The notes below the pieces were generated by a model. The model was not told where the DNA came from and did not search any database. It worked only from the letters and a program-made list of their open reading frames with translations. A DNA stretch of 64,000 nt, taken from Rubrivivax sp. GTDB lineage: Bacteria; Pseudomonadota; Gammaproteobacteria; Burkholderiales; Burkholderiaceae_C. Shown one piece after another: positions 1 through 14,631 of this stretch. Position 1 is the stretch's first letter, and every line of letters begins with the position of its first letter. The stretch spans positions 18,796-82,795 of the forward strand of contig JALHPF010000027.1 of assembly GCA_022842595.1 (NCBI GenBank). The letters run 5' to 3'. Both the position numbers and the translations under genes were made by a program.

Positions 1-4604
<4,604 letters not shown>

Positions 4605-4636
4605 GCCCAACCCCCTTTCAGCAGAGCAACAGCATC

Positions 4637-6124
<1,488 letters not shown>

Positions 6125-6130
6125 ACCGCC

Positions 6131-6144
6131 GCCGGCTAGCCGGC
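6131..6144. terminator. Perfect palindrome between convergent genes
   Basis: GCCGGCTAGCCGGC is a 14-base perfect palindrome lying where gltD and the sulfotransferase gene converge. It contains the stop codon of the latter. It could form a hairpin in either transcript, but there is no following T-run, so a role in termination is only a guess. Confidence 0.2.
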
Positions 6145-7779
6145 CTGCGCGCGTTCGCGGGCCAATGCCTGGGCGAGCGCATGCCGCAGTGGGTCCAGCA
6201 GCTCGCCGAACGCCGCCGCGGGTGTTGACGCCTGCCGCGCCGGCTGCCGCACCTGCAGCGCACTCGGCGTGCGGATGGCGCGCTGCGCCTTGTGGAACTC
6301 CAGGCAGGCCGGCTCGAAGGCCAGCCCGCAGAAGGCCAGTAGTTCGCGGATCTGCGCTTGCGGCTCGGCGATCAGCGCCTCGTAGCGCTGCACGCGCACG
6401 AACTCCGGGTGTTGCCGCGCATGAAGGTCGCCCAGGCCTTCGCAGGCCGCCCAGTACTGCGCCAGGCTGTCGAAGTCGTAGCTGAAATTGGCCAGGCTCG
6501 GCGCAAAGAACTGCTTGTAGCAGGACCAGCCGGTCTCCAGCGGGTCGCGCCGGCAGTCGACGATGCGGGCCTGCGGCAGCATGGCGCGCACGGCAGCCAC
6601 CCACTGCCAGTTGTCGGGCAGCTTGTCGGTGGCCACCTGCTTGTGCTGGCGCCAGCGCGCGGTGGCCCGCAGGTAGTCCTGGCCCAGCCGGGTCCAGTCG
6701 TCGCTGCTGGCCTGGGGCGCCCAGTCGACGAAAGCCCGCCCGCGACGGCGCGATTCGGCCTCGATCACCTGGTGCAGCGTGGGCAGCTCGCTGGCGCCTT
6801 CCACCTGCGAATGGCTGGCCAACACCTGTTCGATCAGCGTGCTGCCGGAGCGTGGCATGCCGGTCAGGAAGATGACCTCGGCCCCTTGCGGCTGCGCCTG
6901 CGCCGGCAGGCCCGCCAATGCCAGCCGGCGCAGGCCCGCCACGTGGCGGTCGAAGGCGGCGGCGTCCCAGGGCTGGCTGGCGCGCACGCTGGCGTTGGCG
7001 CGCTGCAGCGCGGCCAGAGCGCCGGCCACGTCGCCGGCGTCTTCCAGCACCTTGCCCAGCGCAAAGTCCAGCAGTTGCCGGTCGGCCGCGGGCAACTGCT
7101 TGTTGACAGCGGTTTGCTGCAGTTGCAGCCGTTCAGCGGAAGTCAGCGGTACGGTCTTCAGGTCGGCCAGTGAAAACCAGGCCTTGGCGACTTCGCTGCC
7201 GCGGCCAATGAGCGTGCGGCAATCGGCCGCCGCAGCTTCGCTGTGGCCCAGCGCCTTGTGGCAGCGCACACGTTCCAGCAGGCCCAGTGGCGAATTCGGC
7301 TCCAGCTTCAGCAGGGCGTCGGTGGCCGCCAGGGCTTCGTCGAACAGGCCCAGGGCGTCGCATTCGATGGCCAGCTTGAGCCAGTGCGCAGCGGTGCTGG
7401 CGCAGCGCGCGGCCTCGTGCATGCTGTGCCGGGCCGCTGCGCCGTCCTCGGCACCGCCCTGGGCCACGCCCAGCATGCACCAGGTCGTGAAGTCGCCGGG
7501 CCGCCGGGCCGCCACCTGCGCCAGCGCCGCAGCAGCCGGCTGCCACTGCGCTGATTCGAAATGGCGCACACCCTGCCAGAACAGCACTTCCGGGTGGTCG
7601 GGGGCCTCGCGCGCCAACTGCAGCAGCCATTGCGCCGACATCAGCTTGTCGCCGGCGGTGTGCAGGCGCACCACCGCGCGCATCGTCTCGGCCTGGCTGG
7701 GGGTGAGCCCGCGCAGCCTTTCGCGCAGGGCGGCAGCCTGGGCCTTGTCGGCCGTGCCGGGTTGTGCGGTTGGTTTCAT
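6136..7779 (-). CDS. TPR-repeat sulfotransferase family protein
   Basis: Protein of 547 residues. The first 250 or so form alpha-helical TPR-like repeats (for example FDEALAATDALLKLEPNSPLGL). From about residue 300 there is a sulfotransferase domain with the 5'-phosphosulfate-binding loop GMPRSGSTLIEQVL near residue 305 and a second cofactor segment (RIVDCRRDPLETGWSCYKQFF). The family transfers sulfate from PAPS to sugars, lipids or tyrosines; the substrate here cannot be read. No signal peptide is seen, so it is probably cytoplasmic. An upstream in-frame start (7815) exists, but the segment it adds (MPGAVQGGRIHD) looks non-coding, so the ATG at 7779 was chosen. It is a single gene on the minus strand between gltBD and mla, with no obvious partner. 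Confidence 0.85.
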   Translation of the reverse strand: MKPTAQPGTADKAQAAALRERLRGLTPSQAETMRAVVRLHTAGDKLMSAQWLLQLAREAPDHPEVLFWQGVRHFESAQWQPAAAALAQVAARRPGDFTTWCMLGVAQGGAEDGAAARHSMHEAARCASTAAHWLKLAIECDALGLFDEALAATDALLKLEPNSPLGLLERVRCHKALGHSEAAAADCRTLIGRGSEVAKAWFSLADLKTVPLTSAERLQLQQTAVNKQLPAADRQLLDFALGKVLEDAGDVAGALAALQRANASVRASQPWDAAAFDRHVAGLRRLALAGLPAQAQPQGAEVIFLTGMPRSGSTLIEQVLASHSQVEGASELPTLHQVIEAESRRRGRAFVDWAPQASSDDWTRLGQDYLRATARWRQHKQVATDKLPDNWQWVAAVRAMLPQARIVDCRRDPLETGWSCYKQFFAPSLANFSYDFDSLAQYWAACEGLGDLHARQHPEFVRVQRYEALIAEPQAQIRELLAFCGLAFEPACLEFHKAQRAIRTPSALQVRQPARQASTPAAAFGELLDPLRHALAQALARERAQAG

Positions 7780-7983
7780 GTCGTGAATTCTGCCGCCCTG
7801 CACCGCCCCGGGCATCTGCAGCCGTGATGCACAGGCAGGTCATGCGACGACCTGCGGTCTGGCGTGGCTGGCATGCGGCTTCGGCACTGGCGGCCAGCGC
7901 CCTTGGCGTGTCACAGTCCGCTGCCGGCCTGCCCCTAGGGGTAACCCTGCCGTTTGGCCGGCCCATGAGAGAATCGCGCCGCT

Positions 7984-8799
7984 TTGGACACCACCCCCCC
8001 CTTCATCGAGATCGACAACGTCAGTTTTGGATACGACCCCAGGCGTCTGATCCTGAAGGATGTTTCACTCAAGTTTCCGCGCGGCAAGGTCACGGCCATC
8101 CTGGGTGGCTCGGGCTGTGGCAAGACGACCTTGCTGCGCCTGATCGGCGGCGTGCATGCCTGCACACGCGGCCGCGTGGTCTTCGACGGCGAAGTCGTCA
8201 ACACCCGCGACAAGGCCCAGCTCTTCAGGCTGCGCCGGCGCCTGGGCATGCTGTTCCAGTTCGGCGCGCTGTTCACCGACCTCAGCGTCTTCGACAACGT
8301 CGCCTTCCCGCTGCGCGAGCACACCGCCCTGCCCGAGGCCATGGTGCGCGACATCGTGCTGATGAAGCTCAACGCCGTGGGCCTGCGCGGCGCGGCCGCG
8401 CTGCGCATCAGTGAAGTGTCGGGCGGCATGGCACGACGGATCGCCTTGGCCCGGGCCATCGTGCTCGACCCCGAACTCATCATGTACGACGAGCCATTCG
8501 CCGGGCTGGACCTGATCAGCATGGGCGTGGCCGCCAAGCTCATCCGCACGCTCAACGACGTGACCGGCGCCACCACCCTGCTCGTCAGCCACGACGTGCC
8601 CCAGTGCATGGCGATCAGTGACTACGTCGTCCTGCTGGCCACGCAGGGCCGGATCGTCGCCCAGGGCACGCCGGCCGAACTGATGGCCAGCACCGACCCC
8701 GAGACCCGCCAGTTCGTGCGCGGGGAACCCGACGGCCCGGTCAAGTTCCACTACCCGGCGCCCGAGATCGCGGCCGATTTCGGTCTGGGGGCACGATGA
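7984..8799 (+). CDS. mlaF: Phospholipid ABC transporter ATP-binding protein MlaF
   Basis: ATPase of the Mla system, which moves phospholipids between the outer and inner membranes and keeps the outer leaflet asymmetric. The 271 residues carry Walker A GGSGCGKTT (41-49), the Mla-type signature SGGMARRIALARA, Walker B IMYDEPFAGLD and the switch histidine in LLVSHDVPQ. Translation must start at TTG 7984, because the nearby ATG at 7965 is in another frame; GAGAG lies upstream. The gene leads the operon mlaFEDACB and its last bases overlap the mlaE start (ATGA). Confidence 0.95.
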   Translation: MDTTPPFIEIDNVSFGYDPRRLILKDVSLKFPRGKVTAILGGSGCGKTTLLRLIGGVHACTRGRVVFDGEVVNTRDKAQLFRLRRRLGMLFQFGALFTDLSVFDNVAFPLREHTALPEAMVRDIVLMKLNAVGLRGAAALRISEVSGGMARRIALARAIVLDPELIMYDEPFAGLDLISMGVAAKLIRTLNDVTGATTLLVSHDVPQCMAISDYVVLLATQGRIVAQGTPAELMASTDPETRQFVRGEPDGPVKFHYPAPEIAADFGLGAR

Positions 8800-9575
8800 A
8801 CCTCCTCGTCAGCCTCGGCGCCTGGACGCTCGAACAGATGCGCGGCTGGGGTCACGCCGCGCTGTTCTTCCTGGACATGCTGCGCGCCGTTCCGGCTTCG
8901 CTGCGCCGCTTCGGCCTGGTGGTGGCGCAGATCTACGCCATCGGCAACCGCTCGCTCATCATCATCCTGGCGTCGGGGCTGGCGGTGGGCTTCGTGCTGG
9001 CGCTGCAGATGTATTACGCGCTGGTCACCTACGGCGCGGCCGAGAGCCTGGGGCTGATCGTCAACCTGTCGCTGGTTCGTGAACTCGGCCCCGTGGTCGC
9101 AGCCTTGCTGTTTGCCGGGCGTGCCGGCACCTCGCTCACCGCCGAGATCGGCCTGATGAAAGCCGGCGAACAGATTGCCGCGATGGAGTTGATGGCCATC
9201 GACCCGAAGGCGCGTGTGCTGGCGCCGCGGCTGATCGGCGGCATCGTCTCGATGCCGCTGCTGGCGGCCCTGTTCTCGGCCATCGGCATCCTGGGGGCCT
9301 GGGTGGTGGCGGTGAAGCTCATCGGCGTGGACGCCGGCAACTTCTGGTCCATCATGCAGACGCAGGTGGACTGGTGGCGCGACGTCGGCAACGGCCTCGT
9401 CAAGGCCTGCGTCTTCGGCGTCATCTGTACCGTGGTCGCGCTGTACCAGGGCTACGAGACCGAAGCCACGCCGGAAGGCGTGGCCTACGCGACCACGCGC
9501 ACGGTCGTGATCTCCTCGCTGTGGATCCTGGCGATGGACTTCGTGCTGACCGCCCTGATGTTCTCGACACCTTGA
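8796..9575 (+). CDS. mlaE: Phospholipid ABC transporter permease MlaE
   Basis: Inner-membrane permease of the Mla transporter, 259 residues, with five or six hydrophobic segments. The family core is plain: LVRELGPVVAALLFAGRAG followed by TAEIGLMKAGEQIAAMELMA, the segment that contacts the ATPase. It starts with an ATGA overlap on mlaF, indicating coupled translation. mlaD follows after 41 bases. Confidence 0.95.
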   Translation: MNLLVSLGAWTLEQMRGWGHAALFFLDMLRAVPASLRRFGLVVAQIYAIGNRSLIIILASGLAVGFVLALQMYYALVTYGAAESLGLIVNLSLVRELGPVVAALLFAGRAGTSLTAEIGLMKAGEQIAAMELMAIDPKARVLAPRLIGGIVSMPLLAALFSAIGILGAWVVAVKLIGVDAGNFWSIMQTQVDWWRDVGNGLVKACVFGVICTVVALYQGYETEATPEGVAYATTRTVVISSLWILAMDFVLTALMFSTP

Positions 9576-9616
9576 TCGAGACCAGGGCCCTGAAAGAAAA
9601 AGCAACATGGTGAATC

Positions 9617-10138
9617 ATGGGTAAAAGATATCTGGAAGCCCTGGTCGGCCTGTTCGTGCTGCTGGGCATCGGTGCGCTGGTGTTCCTGGCACTGCAGGCG
9701 GCCAACCTGGGCAGCCTGGGCAGCGGCGCCACCTACACGGTGCAGGCTCGCTTCGACAACATCGGCGGTCTGAAGCCGCGCGCCGCGGTGCGTGCCGCCG
9801 GCGTCACGGTGGGCCGCGTCAAGAACATCACGCTCGACGGCAAGACCTTCCAGGGCCTGGTGACGATGGACATCGAGAAGGACTACCTCTTCCCGAAAGA
9901 CACCGCTGCGAAGATCCTCACGTCCGGGCTGCTGGGCGACCAGTACGTCGGCCTGGAACCCGGTGGCGACGACAGCAATCTGGCCAACGGCGACACCGTG
10001 GCGCAGACGCAGTCGGCCGTGGTGCTTGAAAACCTGATCGGCCAGTTCCTGACCGGCAAGGCCGACGAGGCCGGTGCCGCTGCGGGCGCCGCGCCGGCCA
10101 GCCCTGCGCCGGCGGCCGCTCCGGGAGCCAAGCCATGA
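9617..10138 (+). CDS. mlaD: MCE-domain substrate-binding protein MlaD
   Basis: Inner-membrane-anchored MCE protein, 173 residues, that forms the periplasmic hexameric ring of the Mla transporter. One N-terminal transmembrane helix (about residues 9-30) is followed by a single MCE domain (about 38-116), with typical sequences FDNIGGLKPRAAVRAAGVTVG and ILTSGLLGDQYVGLEPGG. The last 30 residues are an Ala/Pro-rich tail. It overlaps mlaA by four bases (ATGA). Confidence 0.94.
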   Translation: MGKRYLEALVGLFVLLGIGALVFLALQAANLGSLGSGATYTVQARFDNIGGLKPRAAVRAAGVTVGRVKNITLDGKTFQGLVTMDIEKDYLFPKDTAAKILTSGLLGDQYVGLEPGGDDSNLANGDTVAQTQSAVVLENLIGQFLTGKADEAGAAAGAAPASPAPAAAPGAKP

Positions 10139-11022
10139 CGATGAGCGTCCTGTCATTGCGTTCGCTGGGCCTGTTGGCCGCGGTCGTGGTGCTGACGGGC
10201 TGCGCCAGCGTGCCGCCGGCCCCTGCCGGCTCGCCTGCTGCCGCCGCCGCGCCTGCTGACCCCTGGGAAGCCTGGAACCGCAAGGTCTATTCGTTCAACG
10301 ACGCCATCGACAACGCCGTCGTCAAGCCGGTGGCCACGGCCTACCGCGATGTCGTGCCACGGCTGGTGCGCACGGGGGTTTCGAACTTCCTGGGCAACAT
10401 CGGCGACGTCTGGTCGGCGGCCAACCATGTGCTGCAGGGCAAGGTGGCCAACGGCCTGGAGATGGGCTTCCGGGTGATGACGAACACCCTCATGGGCCTG
10501 GGTGGCGTGCTCGACCCGGCCACCGAATTCGGCATGCAGCGCCGCAGCGAAGACTTCGGCCAGACGCTGGGTGTCTGGGGCTTCGGCAACGGCCCGTATG
10601 TGATGCTGCCGCTGCTCGGCCCGTCAACGGTGCGCGACTCCTTCGGTCTGCTCGCCGACCGCCAGTTTTCGGCCGCCCGCCTGCCCACCACCGACGCCGG
10701 CAGCTATGCCGTCACCGCCGTCGAGGTGGTGAACCTGCGCGCCAGCCTGCTCGACGCCAGCAAGCTGCTGGATCAGGTGGCGCTGGACCGCTACAGCTTC
10801 CTGCGCGACGCCTACCTGCAACGCCGGCGCGACGCCATCTACGACGGCGCGCCGCCGTTCGAAGACGAATTCGCCGACGAGCCGGCGACTGCGCCCGCGC
10901 CCGCGCCCGCGCCCGCGCCGGCGGGCAAGACGGAACCTGCGGGCAAACCTGGCCTCCAAGCACCGGCAGCGGCGGCTTCAGCCGCGGCTGCGCAGAAGGC
11001 CGTTCCGGCACCGAAGAAATAG
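10135..11022 (+). CDS. mlaA: Outer-membrane lipoprotein MlaA (VacJ)
   Basis: Outer-membrane lipoprotein of the Mla pathway, 295 residues. It removes mislocalised phospholipid from the outer leaflet and hands it to MlaC. A lipoprotein signal (LLAAVVVLTGCAS) is followed by the family motif DPWEAWNRKVYSFNDAID and GVLDPATEFGMQRRSEDFGQ. The C-terminal 55 or so residues are low-complexity, including an Ala-Pro run encoded by a hexanucleotide repeat. In E. coli mlaA is unlinked; here it lies between mlaD and mlaC, as is common in Burkholderiales. Confidence 0.94.
   Translation: MTMSVLSLRSLGLLAAVVVLTGCASVPPAPAGSPAAAAAPADPWEAWNRKVYSFNDAIDNAVVKPVATAYRDVVPRLVRTGVSNFLGNIGDVWSAANHVLQGKVANGLEMGFRVMTNTLMGLGGVLDPATEFGMQRRSEDFGQTLGVWGFGNGPYVMLPLLGPSTVRDSFGLLADRQFSAARLPTTDAGSYAVTAVEVVNLRASLLDASKLLDQVALDRYSFLRDAYLQRRRDAIYDGAPPFEDEFADEPATAPAPAPAPAPAGKTEPAGKPGLQAPAAAASAAAAQKAVPAPKK
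10891..10914 (+). repeat. GCGCCC hexanucleotide tandem repeat in mlaA
   Basis: Four perfect copies of GCGCCC, followed by an imperfect one, encode an Ala-Pro run in the C-terminal tail of MlaA. Changes in copy number would keep the frame and only alter tail length. Confidence 0.8.
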
Positions 11023-11061
11023 TTCCGACGAAGTCGGACAAAAGCCAAAGAGAAGGACCTC

Positions 11062-11673
11062 ATGTTCAAGACCCTGCTGACCGCTTCCACCTTGTTTGCC
11101 GCCGCGGCCGTCGCGCCGGTGGCGGCCCAGACCACGCCCGACGCCCTGGTGCGCCAGATCTCCGTCGAGGTCATCGAGGCGGCGAAGAAGGATCCGGCCA
11201 TCCAGGCGGGCGACCTGAACCGCATCATCACCCTGGTCGACACCAAGGTGCTGCCCAGCGTGAACTTCGAGGTCATGACGCGCTCGGCCGTGGGCCCGCA
11301 ATGGCGCCAGGCCACCCCTGAGCAGCGCAGCAAGTTGCAGGCCGAATTCAAGACGCTGCTGGTGCGCGTCTACGCCGGCGCGCTGACGCAGGTGAAGGAC
11401 CAGAGCGTCGAAGTCACGAAGACGCTGCCGGTGTCCGGCAGCAGCCAGGTCGTGGTGCAGACCGAAGTGCGCGGTTCTGGCGAGCCGATCAAGCTGGACT
11501 ACCGCATGGACAAGCCGGCCGACGTGCCGGCCTGGAAGATCATCGACGTCAACGTCGCCGGCATCTGGCTGGTGCAGAGCTACCGCTCGCAGTTCGCGAC
11601 CGAACTCACCAAGGGCGGCATCGACGGCCTGATCGCCGCGCTCGTCGAACGCAACAAGCCCGGCAAAGGCTGA
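11062..11673 (+). CDS. mlaC: Periplasmic phospholipid-binding protein MlaC
   Basis: Soluble periplasmic carrier that ferries phospholipid between MlaA and the MlaFEDB complex; 203 residues. The signal peptide ends near residue 22 (AAAAVAPVAAQ). The mature part shows the family pattern: VLPSVNFEVMTRSAVGPQWR, TPEQRSKLQAEFKTLLVR and WKIIDVNVAGIWLVQSYRSQF. An AGAGAAGGA Shine-Dalgarno sequence precedes the ATG. The mlaB start follows eight bases after the stop. Confidence 0.95.
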   Translation: MFKTLLTASTLFAAAAVAPVAAQTTPDALVRQISVEVIEAAKKDPAIQAGDLNRIITLVDTKVLPSVNFEVMTRSAVGPQWRQATPEQRSKLQAEFKTLLVRVYAGALTQVKDQSVEVTKTLPVSGSSQVVVQTEVRGSGEPIKLDYRMDKPADVPAWKIIDVNVAGIWLVQSYRSQFATELTKGGIDGLIAALVERNKPGKG

Positions 11674-11680
11674 AGTCGCG

Positions 11681-11986
11681 ATGCAGCTGCCCGCAAGTGC
11701 CACGCTGGCCGATGCGCCGGCCCTGCTGGACCAATTGCAGCAGGCCCTGACAAGCGACGGACCCTTGCAGGTCGACGCCGGGGCGCTGCAGAACTTCGAC
11801 ACCTCGGCCATCGCCCTGCTGATGCAGGCCAGGCGTCAGGCCCAGGCCGCCGGGCGCACGTTCAGCGTCGTGCGCGCACCGGCCAAGCTGGCCGAACTGG
11901 CCCGGCTCTACGGCGTCGAGGAACTGCTGTCGCTGGCGCCGCCATCGCCTTCGGAAGCCGCCGCGCCGTCCGGCGTGGCCGCATAA
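11681..11986 (+). CDS. mlaB: STAS-domain protein MlaB
   Basis: Small cytoplasmic STAS protein, 101 residues, that binds MlaF and supports ATPase activity. The STAS core is seen in LQVDAGALQNFDTSAIALLMQARRQAQAAG. It is the last gene of the mla operon. Its final 79 bases overlap the 3' end of hexR on the opposite strand, so the C-terminal tails of both proteins are read from the same DNA. Confidence 0.88.
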   Translation: MQLPASATLADAPALLDQLQQALTSDGPLQVDAGALQNFDTSAIALLMQARRQAQAAGRTFSVVRAPAKLAELARLYGVEELLSLAPPSPSEAAAPSGVAA

Positions 11987-12849
11987 CGCCGCAGCCGCAG
12001 GTTCTTCTTCATCTCCTGCAGCAACGGGCGCAGCTGGGCACTGCCCAGGCGCAGCGCCACGCCGGTGGTCAGGATGTCGATGATCAGCAGGTGCAGCAGC
12101 CGCGACACCATCGGGCTGTAGCGGTCGGCGTCTTCAGGGTGGTCGGCGGCCAGCAGCACATGGTGCGGGCTGCCCAGGGCTTCGCGCGCCAGCGGCGAAC
12201 CGCTGGCGGTGATGAAGATGACGGTGGCGCCCTTCTTGCGCGCGATCTCGGCCACGTCCAGCAGATCGCGGCTTCGGCCGCTGTTGCTGATGATCACGGC
12301 GCAGTCGCCGGGCTTGAGCATGGTGGCGCTCATCACCTGCATGTGGCCGTCGCTGACGGCGGTGGCGGTCACGCCCAGGCGGAAGAACTTGTGCTGCGCG
12401 TCCTGCGCCACGATGCCGCTGTTGCCGACACCATAGAACTCGATGCGGCGGCCCTGGGCCTGGCCGCGGCCGGCCTCGGCCAATGCGGCGATGGCACGTT
12501 CGAAGGACTGGCCGGCGGCGGCATTGCGGTAGCGCAGCATCGCCGCCACGGCGTTGTCGATGACCTTCACGACGATGTCGCCGGCCTTGTCGTCGTCGTT
12601 CACGGCGCGGTGCACGAAGGGAACGCCCTCGTTGACGCTGCCGGCCAGCTTCAGCTTGAAGTCGGCCAGACCGTCGTAGCCCACGCTGCGGCAGAAGCGC
12701 ACCACCGTGGGCTTGCTCACGCTGGAACGCGCCGCGAGTTCACCCACCGGCAGCGTCGCGAAACTGCGCGGGTCTGCCAGCAGCAGATGGGCCACCCGCT
12801 GTTCGGCAGGTGGCAGGGCGGGAATGGCCGCACGGATACGTTCGAGCAT
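11908..12849 (-). CDS. hexR: RpiR/HexR-family transcriptional regulator
   Basis: Regulator of central sugar metabolism, 313 residues. The N-terminal RpiR-type helix-turn-helix lies at about residues 31-62 (GELAARSSVSKPTVVRFCRS). A SIS sugar-phosphate-binding domain follows from about 120 to 270 (EFYGVGNSGIVAQDAQHKF, VIISNSGRSRDLLDVAEIA). In HexR proteins, 2-keto-3-deoxy-6-phosphogluconate releases the operator. The ATG at 12849 gives the family-typical MLERIRAAIPAL start; an open extension upstream of it shows no similarity. It lies 163 bases downstream of zwf on the same strand, and zwf has a HexR-type operator, which supports the name. The last 25 residues are low-complexity and overlap mlaB. 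Confidence 0.88.
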   Translation of the reverse strand: MLERIRAAIPALPPAEQRVAHLLLADPRSFATLPVGELAARSSVSKPTVVRFCRSVGYDGLADFKLKLAGSVNEGVPFVHRAVNDDDKAGDIVVKVIDNAVAAMLRYRNAAAGQSFERAIAALAEAGRGQAQGRRIEFYGVGNSGIVAQDAQHKFFRLGVTATAVSDGHMQVMSATMLKPGDCAVIISNSGRSRDLLDVAEIARKKGATVIFITASGSPLAREALGSPHHVLLAADHPEDADRYSPMVSRLLHLLIIDILTTGVALRLGSAQLRPLLQEMKKNLRLRRYAATPDGAAASEGDGGASDSSSSTP

Positions 12850-13012
12850 GGTCAGTCGATCTGCAATGCGCCAATGCGGAATGCGATGTTCGGCGGCAAG
12901 GGCACTGGACCGGCCGCCCGCGCCCGGTTGCCGCTGGGTGCGAAGCGAGCGATGCGACCGGCATGGACAAGCCGGCGTTCCGAGGCCAGGGCCGCCTGCC
13001 GCAAGCGAAGCT

Positions 13013-14470
13013 TCACTGCTCCTCTGCCCAGGCGAAGCCGTCGCGCGCCACCAGCGCGCTCGCGGCCGGCGGGCCCCAGCTGCCGGCGGCATAGGGGCGG
13101 GGGCCCACGGTGTCCTGCGTCCAGGCGTCCAGCACCGGCTCCACCCAGCGCCAGGCCTGCTCCTGTTCGTCGCTGCGCACGAACAGGTTCAGCCGGCCGG
13201 CAATGGCGTCGAGCAGCAGGCGCTCGTAGGCGCCGACACGTTCGCTCGGGAAGGCCTTGTCGAAGTCCAGGTCCAGGCTCACTGGCGACAGCGTCTCGTT
13301 GTTGCCGCCACCCGTGGCAGCCAGCAGATGCAGTTCCAGGCCGTCTTCGGGCTGCAGCTTGATGACCAGCTTGTTCGCTTGCCGGGTGCCCGGGAAGATG
13401 GGGTGCGGCACCTCGCGGAAGTTGACGACGATCTGCGCGTCGCGCGCTGCCAGCCGCTTGCCGGTGCGCAGGTAGAAGGGCACGCCGGCCCAGCGCCAGT
13501 TCTGGACTTCGGTGCGCAGCGCCACGAAGGTCTCGCAGCGGCTGCCGGCGGGCACCTTCACCTCGTCCAGGTAGCCGGGCACCGCCTGGCCGTCGACCGT
13601 GCCGGCGCGGTATTGGCCGCGCACGACATCGCGCGCCACGGTCTCGGGCGAAAACGGCTTCAAGCTCCTGAGCACCTTCAGCTTCTCGTCGCGGATGGCG
13701 TCGGCGTCGCTGGTCGAAGGCGGCTCCATCGCGATCATCGTCAGCAGCTGCAGCGCGTGGTTCTGCACCATGTCGCGCAGCGCGCCGGTGGTGTCGTAGT
13801 AGTCGCCGCGTGTGCCCACGCCCAGGCCCTCGGCCAGCGTGATCTGGATGTTGGCGATGCTCTCGCGCCGCCAGAGCGGTTCGAACAGCGCATTGCCGAA
13901 ACGCAGCGCCATCAGGTTCTGCACGGCCGGCTTGCCCAGGTAATGGTCGATGCGGAAGGCCTGCTGTTCCTGGAACACCGACCTGACGACGCGGTTGATC
14001 TCCTGCGCGCTCTTCAGGTCGTGGCCCAGCGGCTTTTCCAGCACCACGCGCACCCGCGGGCCGTTCAGGCCGGCGGCGCCGAGCTGCTCGCAGATCACCG
14101 GGAACAGGTAGGGGCTGGTGGCGAGATACAGCACGGCGGTGTCGGCCGGGCCGCCGGGGCGCTCTTCCTCGATCCAGCGGCGCAGGCCGGCGTAGTGCTC
14201 GGGCTGCGACAGGTCCATGCGGCGGTAGTGCAGCAGTGCGGCGAAGCGGGCGAATTCCTCGTCGCTGGGGCGCTTGCTTTCCTCGACCTCGGCGAAGCGG
14301 TCCTTGATGAAGGCGCGGTACTCGTCGTCGCTGCGCTCGTCGCGCGCCACCGCCAGGATCCGGCCATCTTGCGGCAGCTTGCCATGCCGGTGGGCCTGGA
14401 ACAGCGCCGGCATCAGCTTGCGCCAGGTCAGGTCGCCGGTTCCACCAAAGAGCACGAGATCGAAGGACAT
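13013..14470 (-). CDS. zwf: Glucose-6-phosphate 1-dehydrogenase
   Basis: First enzyme of the oxidative pentose phosphate and Entner-Doudoroff routes: it oxidises glucose 6-phosphate to 6-phosphogluconolactone and makes NADPH. The 485 residues show the coenzyme loop FGGTGDLTWRKLMPAL and the substrate-binding and catalytic motif RIDHYLGK (about 170-180), plus FYLRTGKRLAARDAQIVVNF. The ATG at 14470 is preferred; a GTG at 14482 would add four residues (VGFR). It is probably co-transcribed with hexR downstream. The upstream promoter and operator are described separately. Confidence 0.96.
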   Translation of the reverse strand: MSFDLVLFGGTGDLTWRKLMPALFQAHRHGKLPQDGRILAVARDERSDDEYRAFIKDRFAEVEESKRPSDEEFARFAALLHYRRMDLSQPEHYAGLRRWIEEERPGGPADTAVLYLATSPYLFPVICEQLGAAGLNGPRVRVVLEKPLGHDLKSAQEINRVVRSVFQEQQAFRIDHYLGKPAVQNLMALRFGNALFEPLWRRESIANIQITLAEGLGVGTRGDYYDTTGALRDMVQNHALQLLTMIAMEPPSTSDADAIRDEKLKVLRSLKPFSPETVARDVVRGQYRAGTVDGQAVPGYLDEVKVPAGSRCETFVALRTEVQNWRWAGVPFYLRTGKRLAARDAQIVVNFREVPHPIFPGTRQANKLVIKLQPEDGLELHLLAATGGGNNETLSPVSLDLDFDKAFPSERVGAYERLLLDAIAGRLNLFVRSDEQEQAWRWVEPVLDAWTQDTVGPRPYAAGSWGPPAASALVARDGFAWAEEQ

Positions 14471-14489
14471 CCTGAAACCCACGCGGGGA

Positions 14490-14504
14490 TGTAATTAAGT
14501 TACA
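14490..14504. promoter_or_regulatory. HexR-type operator upstream of zwf
   Basis: TGTAATTAAGTTACA matches the HexR consensus known from gammaproteobacteria (TGTAATTAAATTACA) at 14 of 15 positions. It sits in a 19-base near-perfect palindrome, GATGTAATTAAGTTACATC (14488-14506), about 20 bases upstream of the zwf ATG. It would cover the start of transcription from the promoter next to it. hexR lies in the same transcription unit, so autoregulation is likely. Confidence 0.82.
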
Positions 14505-14509
14505 TCCGA

Positions 14510-14538
14510 ATGATGCCCAGGTTTCAGGGCTCGGTCAA
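14510..14538 (-). promoter_or_regulatory. Candidate sigma-70 promoter of zwf-hexR
   Basis: On the minus strand, TTGACC (14533-14538) and CATCAT (14510-14515) are separated by exactly 17 bases. The -35 box matches the consensus at five of six positions and the -10 box at four of six. Transcription would begin near 14503, inside the HexR palindrome. Confidence 0.55.
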
Positions 14539-14631
14539 CGGCAGCGCCAGCACGGGTGACGGTCGTCACAAAGCCCCTGAAAGAAGCACGTTAGCGTGCA
14601 TGGCCTCGAACCCCTCGAAGTGCGACTGAAC

